Assembly: GCA_029263395.1 (NCBI GenBank)
Contig: JAJCXO010000067.1
Coordinates: 1-64,000, forward strand
DNA: 64,000 nucleotides
Reading direction: 5' to 3'
Source: Acidobacteriota bacterium
Lineage (GTDB): Bacteria; Acidobacteriota; Thermoanaerobaculia; Multivoradales; J023
Each line of letters starts with the position of its first letter. Positions within the stretch are counted from its first letter, which is position 1. Shown one piece after another: positions 17,167-24,825 of the stretch. Made by a program: the position numbers and the translations under genes. The notes below the pieces were generated by a model that saw only the letters and a list, made by a program, of their open reading frames with translations, was not told the origin of the DNA and did no database searches.

Positions 17167-19974
17167 TCAATTGCCCAGGGTGGCACCCCAGGCTGAGGTA
17201 TCGCCGCTCTCGAAGCCGTCTTCGAAGAGGGCGCTGCAATATCTGAGGATTGTGCTCAGTACCTGTTCGCGGTCTGCTGCTGCCCCGATCGCCGGCAAGG
17301 GGAAGCCGAAGAACACCGTGCGATAGGTGCTGGTGGCTTTGTTGATCGCGGCGTTACCGTTGTTGCCGACGAAGGCCACTTCAGCGGTCCCGTCAGGATC
17401 CAATTCATCACTGAAATTGTCGAGTGGCGGATAGCTCAAGGTGTAAGGGCCCAAGCCAGTGAATGCCGAACCTGCGCCGGTCAAATCCGTCTGTGCAACA
17501 TCACTGTCCGCAGCAGCCAGACCGAGGTAGGTTTGCATGAACGGTGTAAGCCCACGGTCGAAGAAATAGTCCTGACTGCTCATAAACAGACAGTTCGACC
17601 CCTGATCGAGCCACTCGCCGAGCGTCGTTTCGCTCGATGCGCCCGGTCCCGCGGTGCCGCCAAACTCGTCGCCGGTGAACCACAGAATCGTGTTGAAGGG
17701 TGACAATTGGGCCAACGACGGCTCGTTGTCGGTGTTGGCGGTGTCCCAGACCTCGAAGGCGACACCTAAAGCGTCAAGGGCAGCAGCAAAGGACGCTCGA
17801 ACATCCGGCCCGTTGTCGTCATCGTCAACCAATAAAACCGGCGGAATCGGTCGAGTGGTAAAGCTGAACACAGCCGAGGTAGTACCTTCGCCGCAGATGT
17901 TGTCGCCCCGCACCCGCCAGAAATACTCCGTCACAGGATCAAGCCCGCTATCAACCTCTTGGCTGGTTCCGGTTGCAGTCGCAGAGAAAACAATATTGGT
18001 GAACGGCTCGTCGGTGGCAACCTCCACCAAATAACTCTGAGCTTGAACGGCAGCCTCCCAGCTCACCGTCGGATTGATGTCGATGTCGGTCGCATCATCA
18101 ACGGGTGCAGTAAGGACCACCGCGGGTGGCGTCTGGTCGAAAATCTCGAGCGTGACCGTGGTGTCGTGCACAATGGCACTTGGACTCGAGGTTCCGGTGA
18201 TATCAATTGCATAACTCCCGGCCCCTACCCCAGCGGTACCGCTCAGGGTCAGGTTGCTGGTGCCGGGAGGGGTCACCGGATTGGCGCTGAAAGCAGCGCT
18301 GAGACCTGCGGGCAATGTGCCGTTGGTGAGTGTCACCATTTCGGTGAAGCTCATGAATTGAGGAACATCGAGGGTGTACAAGCCGTCGTCTGGAGCACAC
18401 ACGGTCTGCGACGCAGGGCTCGGCAACACCAAGAAGTCGTTGCTGATCGGTGTCGGCTCAAAAAAAGTGTCGGAGTTGTTGTTGCCACCCTGGACATTCC
18501 GATCGTCAGCCCATTGCACCAACACCTGGGAGTCGGTTTGGATCTGTTGATCGTAGTCACCGTGATAACAAGTCGCCAAACCTGAGTCGAGAAACACCGG
18601 AGTTGATACATCCGAGACCCGTTCGCTAGGCTGCCAAGTGGTGCCACCATCGAACGAGAAACGTTTGTAATAGTCGATCATCAGGTTGCCAGGATCGAGT
18701 CGACGATCGTAAAACGTCGCGACCACCACATTGCTGGCGCCGACACTGACCGTCGGGAAGTATTGATCATTGTTGGTGGCGTCGTCGCTGAGCCGTACCT
18801 CGGCCTCCCAGGTGGCACCACTGTCGTTCGACTTGCGGTAGAAGACGTCGATCTCGTCGTCGACATCAAGGCCATCGGGATCGTAGGAGTAGACCACGTG
18901 CAACGCCCCATCCGGGCCTACCGCCAACTGCGGTGACGGTAGATAACGGATGTTGCCATCGAGCGCCGGCCGGCCGCAGTTGCCGGTTGCCGTCAAGTCG
19001 CGGGGGTTGATTTCACCGGTCAACGGATTGGTCACCGGAGTGAAGGTGTCGCCACCATCGGTCGAACGGACAATCTCGATATCGATTGGGCCATCAGGGA
19101 AGGGATCCCAGCGGACCCAGCCGATGAAAACATCCCCGTTGGGAGCAACCACTGGCCAGGCTCCTTGGTAGTCGGCGTCATCTCCGCTGATCACCACCGC
19201 GCTCGACCAGGTAGCACCACCATCGTCGGAATAGTTGGCGTAGATCCTGGCGCCGGCGTTGAAGTCGGTCCAGCCGACATACATTCGGCCAAAGAAGGAG
19301 CTGCCGGGGAAATTGTCGGCCACCAAAATTTCTTTGTCGTCGCCACCCGAAACGTGGGTGTTACCGACATAGGTGAAGCTCAGACAATCGTCATCGGACC
19401 GCCAGATACCGAGACCGCTGGTCTCCAAGGCCGCAATGTAAAACTTGCCGTCGGAACGACGCCAGATCAGACTCGGATCGCCACTACTGTTGGTACCCAA
19501 CGGACCTCGATCATCAAAGGTGGCGCCGTCGTCTGTGGAGCGGCTGATACCGGTAAAGCCAGTGCCCTCGACAATCCCGTGAAAAGAATCGTTGTAGCCC
19601 GAACAGATCGTACCGGTGGTCGGGTTGTGGGCAATCGACGTTTCGTTCTGAACCCTCGAGCTGCCAGCATCTTCGGCGCTCGGGTCATTGACCAAGACGT
19701 CCGGGGTAGCACCACCTTCGGTGACCGTGGGTTCAATCGACGGCTCCTGCCGAACCGTACCCAACTCGTGTTCGCGACCACAAGCCACCAGTAGCTTATA
19801 GAGCAGGCCGTCCATCTTGCCTCGAACGTTGGGTTCGTCCAGCTTGGCGCACATCTCGGCAGTCGCCTTGGTGATCGAGTTCCGCTCAGGGACTTTGGGC
19901 GACTCCGCAGTAGCAATCTGCGATCCTGCACTGATCAGGAGCAATGAAAGGACCATCACGGCACGAGACTTCAT
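17167..19974 (-). CDS. Secreted sialidase-like Asp-box (BNR) protein with Fn3 domain
   Basis: A 935-residue exported protein with a signal peptide (VMVLSLLLISAGSQIATA). A beta-propeller spans about 100-500, with Asp-boxes at STDDGATF, YSDDGGATW, STDGGDTF, SNDSGATW and SFDGGTTW. A beta-sandwich follows at ~545-615 and a fibronectin type III-like domain at ~620-710 (EYFWRVRGDNICGEGT). Residues 720-910 resemble an interpain/gingipain-like Rossmann segment (PPVLLVDDDDNGPDV). The C-terminus DGFESGDTSAWGATLG is a tail I know from exported acidobacterial proteins, possibly a sorting signal. Asp-boxes alone do not prove glycosidase activity, and catalytic residues could not be identified. Confidence 0.82.
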   Translation of the reverse strand: MKSRAVMVLSLLLISAGSQIATAESPKVPERNSITKATAEMCAKLDEPNVRGKMDGLLYKLLVACGREHELGTVRQEPSIEPTVTEGGATPDVLVNDPSAEDAGSSRVQNETSIAHNPTTGTICSGYNDSFHGIVEGTGFTGISRSTDDGATFDDRGPLGTNSSGDPSLIWRRSDGKFYIAALETSGLGIWRSDDDCLSFTYVGNTHVSGGDDKEILVADNFPGSSFFGRMYVGWTDFNAGARIYANYSDDGGATWSSAVVISGDDADYQGAWPVVAPNGDVFIGWVRWDPFPDGPIDIEIVRSTDGGDTFTPVTNPLTGEINPRDLTATGNCGRPALDGNIRYLPSPQLAVGPDGALHVVYSYDPDGLDVDDEIDVFYRKSNDSGATWEAEVRLSDDATNNDQYFPTVSVGASNVVVATFYDRRLDPGNLMIDYYKRFSFDGGTTWQPSERVSDVSTPVFLDSGLATCYHGDYDQQIQTDSQVLVQWADDRNVQGGNNNSDTFFEPTPISNDFLVLPSPASQTVCAPDDGLYTLDVPQFMSFTEMVTLTNGTLPAGLSAAFSANPVTPPGTSNLTLSGTAGVGAGSYAIDITGTSSPSAIVHDTTVTLEIFDQTPPAVVLTAPVDDATDIDINPTVSWEAAVQAQSYLVEVATDEPFTNIVFSATATGTSQEVDSGLDPVTEYFWRVRGDNICGEGTTSAVFSFTTRPIPPVLLVDDDDNGPDVRASFAAALDALGVAFEVWDTANTDNEPSLAQLSPFNTILWFTGDEFGGTAGPGASSETTLGEWLDQGSNCLFMSSQDYFFDRGLTPFMQTYLGLAAADSDVAQTDLTGAGSAFTGLGPYTLSYPPLDNFSDELDPDGTAEVAFVGNNGNAAINKATSTYRTVFFGFPLPAIGAAADREQVLSTILRYCSALFEDGFESGDTSAWGATLGN

Positions 19975-20106
19975 AGGTCGGTCTCCCTATTGAAGAATCA
20001 CCGCCAGAAAACAATGTGTCGCAAGGACATGCGACACACGATGCGAACCGACGGTGTTCAGATTGTGGAGTGGCGAATAACTACTATAAGTCTGTCAGCT
20101 GCAATT

Positions 20107-20136
20107 GGGAATCACAAGATAGGGAATCACAAGATC
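20107..20136. repeat. 15-bp tandem repeat
   Basis: GGGAATCACAAGATA at 20107-20121 is repeated at 20122-20136 with one change at the last base. It lies in the 244-bp gap between the Asp-box protein start and the ogt stop. A second, looser duplication (ACTGCATCAGAA) is at about 20197-20225. Confidence 0.85.
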
Positions 20137-20218
20137 CCCCGATCGCGGTGCATGACAAGGACACGCCACGATGCGGGAACACCTCACAAACCCTAGACTG
20201 CATCAGAACTGGACTGCA

Positions 20219-20740
20219 TCAGAATAGTGACAGCGGGATCAATCCTTCGAGCTCCAACAGACCTCGCTTGATCGCTAAGCCACCCGCGTAGCCAGTGAGG
20301 GACCCATCGGCACCGATCACCCGATGGCACGGTACGATGATCGGAATCGGGTTGGTGGCATTGGCGCGGCCGACGGCACGCGCTGCCCCCGGGCGTCCGA
20401 GGTCACGGGCAATCTCGGAATAGGTGCGTGTCTCTCCCGTTGGAATCTCGAGTAGATGTTGCCAGACCCGTTGCTGGAACTCGGTCCCTCGAGGTGCCAG
20501 CTCGAGATCAAAAACCTGGCGATCACCGGCAAAGTACTCCCGTAGCTGACCGGCGGCGCCAGCGGTGCGTTCAGCATCGGCAACCAACTCGTCGCCCTCG
20601 TCAAAATAACGCTCCAGCGCCGTCGGCAACACATCGTCCGAACCATCGAGGAAAGCGATTCGGACAAGACGTCGGGAGGCGTCGACGACCAGCCCCAAGT
20701 CACCGATCGGGGAAGCCATACGATCAAAGTACAGTTTCAT
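20219..20740 (-). CDS. ogt: Methylated-DNA-protein-cysteine methyltransferase
   Basis: A 173-residue O6-alkylguanine-DNA alkyltransferase. The acceptor Cys138 lies in IIVPCHRVIG, preceded by the DNA-binding helix TYSEIARDLGRPGAARAVG with its Asn (RANATNPIP) and the arginine finger. The C-terminal YAGGLAIKRGLLELEG is also typical. It repairs O6-methylguanine by irreversible transfer to itself. The start at 20740 overlaps the stop of the upstream glycosylase gene by four bases (ATGA), so both are made from one message. GGAGGAAC, just upstream inside the glycosylase gene, is a good binding site. Confidence 0.93.
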   Translation of the reverse strand: MKLYFDRMASPIGDLGLVVDASRRLVRIAFLDGSDDVLPTALERYFDEGDELVADAERTAGAAGQLREYFAGDRQVFDLELAPRGTEFQQRVWQHLLEIPTGETRTYSEIARDLGRPGAARAVGRANATNPIPIIVPCHRVIGADGSLTGYAGGLAIKRGLLELEGLIPLSLF

Positions 20741-21981
20741 TGTTCCTCCTGCTTCCAAGCCCAAAGGTGAAACGTCGCGAGACTGCGATGCGGAGCAAAG
20801 GGTTTCATCAACTCCCGGGTGGCATCGGCATCGGGTCGCACCTCGAGATCGAAGAAACGCTGCAGGTTTCGAGTCAAGGCGGCGTCACCGATCGGCACAC
20901 AGTCGACAAATCCGAGGGTTCGCATCATCAGATAGTTCGCCGACCACGGTCCTAAACCGCGGACCGACAACAATTGCTGCTCGGCGGCTGTCGCCGAGCC
21001 TTGGTCGAGATCCAACAGCGGTGACTCACCCGCAACAATCTCGCGTGCGATGGCGAGCAGATACTTGGTTTTGGGTCTTGAAAAACCGGACTGATGCAGA
21101 TCCTCGGAATCTAACTCAGCCACTTGCTGGACGGTCGGCGGGGCGTACAGAGTGTCGTTCAACCGGTTCCCGACCCGCCGCGCCAGGCGGCGTCGCAACG
21201 CAAACGCTACCGGCAAGCTGACTTGTTGGCCCGCAATCACCCACACCAGCGCATCAAACAAAGTCGCGGTCTGCGGAATGGTCAAACCCTTACGATCTCC
21301 GACCAAACGGGCCACTTCGGCCTCGCTGGACAGACGACCCTCAAAAGGACGCGGGTCGATCACGAGACCAAGCAGCCGCTGGGCCTGACCATGAACAACC
21401 ACCGCTTGATCGCGGGTAACCGCGTGTCGACCTTCGAGCCGGCAACACGCACGGCCAGGCCGGATCTCGACGGTTACCGCCAGCGACTCACCTGCAGCGT
21501 GGGTTCCGAAGGTGAAGGTATTGTCTGCGACCTGCTCCGTCTCACTCGCTGGATCGCGGCCGAGATAGCGTAAGACTTGCTCCGCCACAAAGTATGGCGG
21601 TAGATCGATCTCGAATTCGTCGGCACCGATCAACCCGCGATACATGCTCGGAGTCAGACGCATACGTCTTTGAAAATCGTGTTCGAAGTGGTCCAGCCTA
21701 GCGTAGCCGATCCCACCCGCAATCTCGTCGAGCGCCAGATCAGAGCCAATGAGTTGTCGGGCGGCTTGGTCGATGCGACGTCGAGTCAACCATTCGGAAG
21801 GAGTACAGTGGTAGTGCTGCCGAAATAAGTTCTGTAGCTTCGACTCACCACCGCCGACACCAGCCTCAGGGTCGTTCAACAAATCGGAATCACCCAGGTC
21901 ACGGTCAAGACATCGAGCGTGATCCTCGACTCGCAGCAAGCCCGGATCCGAGTTGATTGTGGCCTTGGAAAGTCGTGCCAT
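20737..21981 (-). CDS. alkA: AraC-type HTH fused to AlkA 3-methyladenine DNA glycosylase
   Basis: 414 residues. Residues ~45-120 form an AraC helix-turn-helix pair (LFRQHYHCTPSEWLTRRR ... IGYARLDHFEHDFQRR). ~130-210 is the AlkA N-terminal domain, and ~215-414 the HhH-GPD glycosylase with hairpin VRGLGPWSANYLMMRTLG and catalytic Asp366 in PIGDAAL. The enzyme removes alkylated bases from DNA. In Ada-AlkA fusions the AraC part follows a metal-binding Cys4 methyl-sensor domain; that domain is absent here, with residues 1-44 showing no Cys cluster, so the sensor seems lost or replaced. The start at 21981 is chosen because the family-like sequence begins here; an upstream in-frame start adds 50 unrelated residues. 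Confidence 0.9.
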   Translation of the reverse strand: MARLSKATINSDPGLLRVEDHARCLDRDLGDSDLLNDPEAGVGGGESKLQNLFRQHYHCTPSEWLTRRRIDQAARQLIGSDLALDEIAGGIGYARLDHFEHDFQRRMRLTPSMYRGLIGADEFEIDLPPYFVAEQVLRYLGRDPASETEQVADNTFTFGTHAAGESLAVTVEIRPGRACCRLEGRHAVTRDQAVVVHGQAQRLLGLVIDPRPFEGRLSSEAEVARLVGDRKGLTIPQTATLFDALVWVIAGQQVSLPVAFALRRRLARRVGNRLNDTLYAPPTVQQVAELDSEDLHQSGFSRPKTKYLLAIAREIVAGESPLLDLDQGSATAAEQQLLSVRGLGPWSANYLMMRTLGFVDCVPIGDAALTRNLQRFFDLEVRPDADATRELMKPFAPHRSLATFHLWAWKQEEQ

Positions 21982-22153
21982 GGATCGACTATAGCCGCCG
22001 TTCAGCGAAGTAGCTACCTGATTCCTGCGAGGGAATCCTAAGCCCCAACTGGTCGGTCCGACATGCTGAGCGGCGGTGAGCGACCTGGGCTTCAGGCTCC
22101 AACGTAAGACCACACGATCCTCAAAGGACAAGGCTTCATCGGACAGGCCGCAA

Positions 22154-22182
22154 TTGCACCGAGCCCAATTCGACTCTAGAGT
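22154..22182 (+). promoter_or_regulatory. Candidate sigma-70-type promoter
   Basis: TTGCAC (22154-22159) and TAGAGT (22177-22182) are separated by 17 bp. They lie upstream of AGGAGAA (22194-22200) and the ATG at 22205. The match to -35/-10 consensus is fair and acidobacterial promoters are poorly known, so this is tentative. Confidence 0.35.
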
Positions 22183-22204
22183 AGACTCACTTTAGGAGAA
22201 CATC

Positions 22205-22531
22205 ATGCCTTCCGAATGCACGCAGCGGCGTTGGTCTTCGACAGTCTTATCGGTAAACGGCTTGTCGGTAACCGCCTTGTCGGTAACTGGCTTGTCGCGC
22301 TGGCTATTCCCAAGCTGCGACCGCTCTCTGCAGCGAGCCAAAGCTACCGCAGGTTCCGTGACCGCGGGGCTGAGTTATCGCGCGACCGACAAGTGGCGAC
22401 TGGCCAGCGAGCGCTTCTACTCGCTCTTGGGTGACGTCTCGCGCCGGGATTCACCCACCAGTCATACGTTCACCAGCGGCAACGAAGAACTCTTCAATGT
22501 CCGCGGTTTGATCTCGTACCGCGTGCGTTGA
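22205..22531 (+). pseudogene. Remnant of an outer-membrane beta-barrel protein
   Basis: The 108-residue frame has a good start (AGGAGAA before ATG). Its second half (TAGLSYRATDKWRLASERFY ... NEELFNVRGLISYRVR) looks like the last strands of an outer-membrane beta-barrel: amphipathic strands and an ending like those of acidobacterial porin-like proteins. The first half is unrelated and is built on a 15-bp tandem repeat (22246-22290, CTTGTCGGTAACTGG type). The most likely reading is a decayed gene whose 5' part has been deleted or replaced. Its stop overlaps the TTG start of the next gene (TTGA), so it might still serve as a leader for that gene. Confidence 0.45.
22246..22290. repeat. 15-bp tandem repeat, three copies
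   Basis: Units 22246-22260, 22261-22275 and 22276-22290 share CTTGTCGGTAAC and encode the repeated LSV(N/T)(G/A) peptide of the remnant ORF. A partial fourth copy follows. Confidence 0.85.
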
Positions 22532-24693
22532 CCTTCGCCTCGGCCCGCAGACTTGCCGGTCACGCTGTCCTGCTGAGCGGAGTCTTCGCCCTAGCATTGC
22601 TGTCACCGGTCGAAACCGTCGACTCGGATCCGGCTATTGCGCTGCTGGTCAGCCAATCGCTCCTCGACCACCATACCCTGCGGCTCGACGCCTACCGCGA
22701 CGACCCAGCCTGCGCCTACGACCTCGAGAGCGACTACCGCATCCGGAAGCGCGGCGGCCACCTCTACTACTATGCGCCGGGAGTGCCGATCTTGTCGTTA
22801 CCCTTCGTGTGGGTGGCGAACCGCTTTGGCTTCCACATGCTCGATCAAGCGACCGAGCAGGCGACTCAGAACGTGCTGTCAGCGCTGTGTTGTGCCGCGA
22901 TCTTCTGGCTGCTTTATCTAGCCTGCCGTTCGATCCTTGAACCGGCAGCCAGCCTGATCATCGTCGGCATCTCCGTGCTTGGCAGTCCCTTGATCAGCAC
23001 GGTCGGTGCCGGGCTGTGGAGTTCAGACTATGCCACGCTCTTTCTGAGCCTGACCGTCCTATGTTTGGCTCGGTATGACGCGGCCCGGAACGGCGTTGGC
23101 TCGCGCAACGCAGCCAGTCTCTTTTTATATCTTCTACCCATTGCCTTGGGAGCGGCCTTCTTCGCTCGCCCATCGGCAGGATTTGCCATCCTCGCCCTGT
23201 TGATCTATCTCCTCGGCGAGCCCGATCGCCGCATCGCCCGCGGTGCGGCCGGAATTTTGGTTTTGGGTTGCATCACCATCCTCGCTTCATGGTCGGGTTG
23301 GATGCGCTGGATACCTGCCTCGTTTTATTACCTCTCCCCAACCCGGCTTTATCCCGAGGGACGACTCGCGGAGGGTCTGGCCGGCGCCTTGTGGAGCCCA
23401 TCCAGAGGCTTACTCGTCTTTTGTCCTTTTCTGATCCTGGTGCTCGCCGGAGCGGCATGGCGAATCTTCGACTGGCGACGCCAAAGGCTTCTCCGCTTTG
23501 CGCTGGTCTGGATTGTCCTCCACACCCTAGGCGTCGCCAGCCGCACGGTGTGGTGGGGTGGCTACTCCTACGGACCTCGCCTTTTCACCGAGCTCATGCC
23601 TGCCTTTGTGCTGCTCACCGCCCTGCTGTGGCACCACTTCAGCAAAGTACTCACCACAACTCCGCGCACGGTAATCGCGACGCTCTACATGATCTTCGGT
23701 CTGCTAGCGATCGCCATCCACAGCTATCAGGGGTTGTTCAATCCGGCGACCCGGCGATGGAATGAACGTCCCGACGTCGACATCTACCGAAGCTACCTCG
23801 TCGATTGGCGCTATCCACAATTTGCCGCATCCGAAGCTCTACTCGAAAACCGAATCGTCAACTTTCAGCGCCGCACTCTCGGCACCTATGCAATCGGGAA
23901 AGAGCTCAACTTCAACAGCTCCGACGCTCTATTTCGCGCCTGGTACCCACCTGAAAACGACTGGCGCTGGAGCCGTGGCCCGTCACCAGCAATTCTCCTG
24001 AAGCTCGGTGCGCTACCAGATACGCCACTCTATCTATTGAGCCTCCATGCCGGCTCCCTGACACCTCAGGATCTCACCGTCGAGATCAACGGGATCACCG
24101 TCGGTTCAGCCTTCTTCAACGGCTTCAACACCTCGTGGCAGCTTCTGGCAGTGGATCCGGCACTGCTGCGCCCGCTGGCCGAGAACACAATCCAGCTGAC
24201 GATCCCAGATCCCGCAGGCACGGCGGAAGATCCTCGCCAGCTCGGCATCGCGCTGCGATCCTTCGGCTTTGACGCCTTGCCCTCGGACTTCGCCGGAATC
24301 ACCTATCGAGCGGACACCTACTTTGTGCAAGGCTTTAGCGGAGCAGAGTCTGGGTGGCGCTGGACCGATGGCCCCGAAGCGATCATCGGCTACCCGATCG
24401 GCTATGTCTCCGACACGCCCTATGTCCTCGAACTGACCGCTGGCACCCTCGGACGGCAGCAAGTCCAACTCACCCTCGACGGACACTCGCTGGCGGATCT
24501 GATGTTCGAAGGCTTCGAACCCACCACCCACAGGCTCGAGATCCCGCCAGGGTTGATACGTCCCACCACCCTCCACCAAATCCGCTTGGTGACTCCCGAC
24601 GCCGTCATGCCTGCGGGCGAAACCCGTCGATTGGGTCTGGCTTTTGTATCCCTCGTGATTGCGCCGGCCGACAAGAACTCCGCGTCGACCTAG
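22528..24693 (+). CDS. Polytopic membrane glycosyltransferase-like protein with duplicated C-terminal domain
   Basis: 721 residues starting from TTG overlapping the previous stop. The first ~400 residues contain about ten hydrophobic helices with an early external loop (VDSDPAIALLVSQSLLDHHT and YYYAPGVPILSLPF). That layout resembles GT-C-like mannosyltransferase-type membrane proteins, although no DxD-type catalytic pair is clearly placed. Residues ~450-575 and ~590-715 are two copies of a beta-sandwich-like module (DWRWSRGPSPAI versus GWRWTDGPEAII), resembling the DUF7024 module found at the end of such transferases. It probably acts in surface glycan or lipid-linked sugar transfer, but substrate is unknown. 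Confidence 0.65.
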   Translation: MTFASARRLAGHAVLLSGVFALALLSPVETVDSDPAIALLVSQSLLDHHTLRLDAYRDDPACAYDLESDYRIRKRGGHLYYYAPGVPILSLPFVWVANRFGFHMLDQATEQATQNVLSALCCAAIFWLLYLACRSILEPAASLIIVGISVLGSPLISTVGAGLWSSDYATLFLSLTVLCLARYDAARNGVGSRNAASLFLYLLPIALGAAFFARPSAGFAILALLIYLLGEPDRRIARGAAGILVLGCITILASWSGWMRWIPASFYYLSPTRLYPEGRLAEGLAGALWSPSRGLLVFCPFLILVLAGAAWRIFDWRRQRLLRFALVWIVLHTLGVASRTVWWGGYSYGPRLFTELMPAFVLLTALLWHHFSKVLTTTPRTVIATLYMIFGLLAIAIHSYQGLFNPATRRWNERPDVDIYRSYLVDWRYPQFAASEALLENRIVNFQRRTLGTYAIGKELNFNSSDALFRAWYPPENDWRWSRGPSPAILLKLGALPDTPLYLLSLHAGSLTPQDLTVEINGITVGSAFFNGFNTSWQLLAVDPALLRPLAENTIQLTIPDPAGTAEDPRQLGIALRSFGFDALPSDFAGITYRADTYFVQGFSGAESGWRWTDGPEAIIGYPIGYVSDTPYVLELTAGTLGRQQVQLTLDGHSLADLMFEGFEPTTHRLEIPPGLIRPTTLHQIRLVTPDAVMPAGETRRLGLAFVSLVIAPADKNSAST

Positions 24694-24825
24694 CACAGAT
24701 CCTCTGACAGGCTGCAACCCCTCTCATTCGAGATTAAACTCGCCGTTTCAGGCTAGTCAAAATGGTGCCAGATCATTTGGGCCAGGTGATGACGCGCCAG
24801 ATCATAATGTGCCAGGAGGAGAGGT

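Noticed and set aside
17167-19974. Calling the Asp-box protein a true sialidase
   Set aside because: Asp-boxes occur in many propellers, and the sialidase Arg triad and Tyr/Glu nucleophile pair could not be located.
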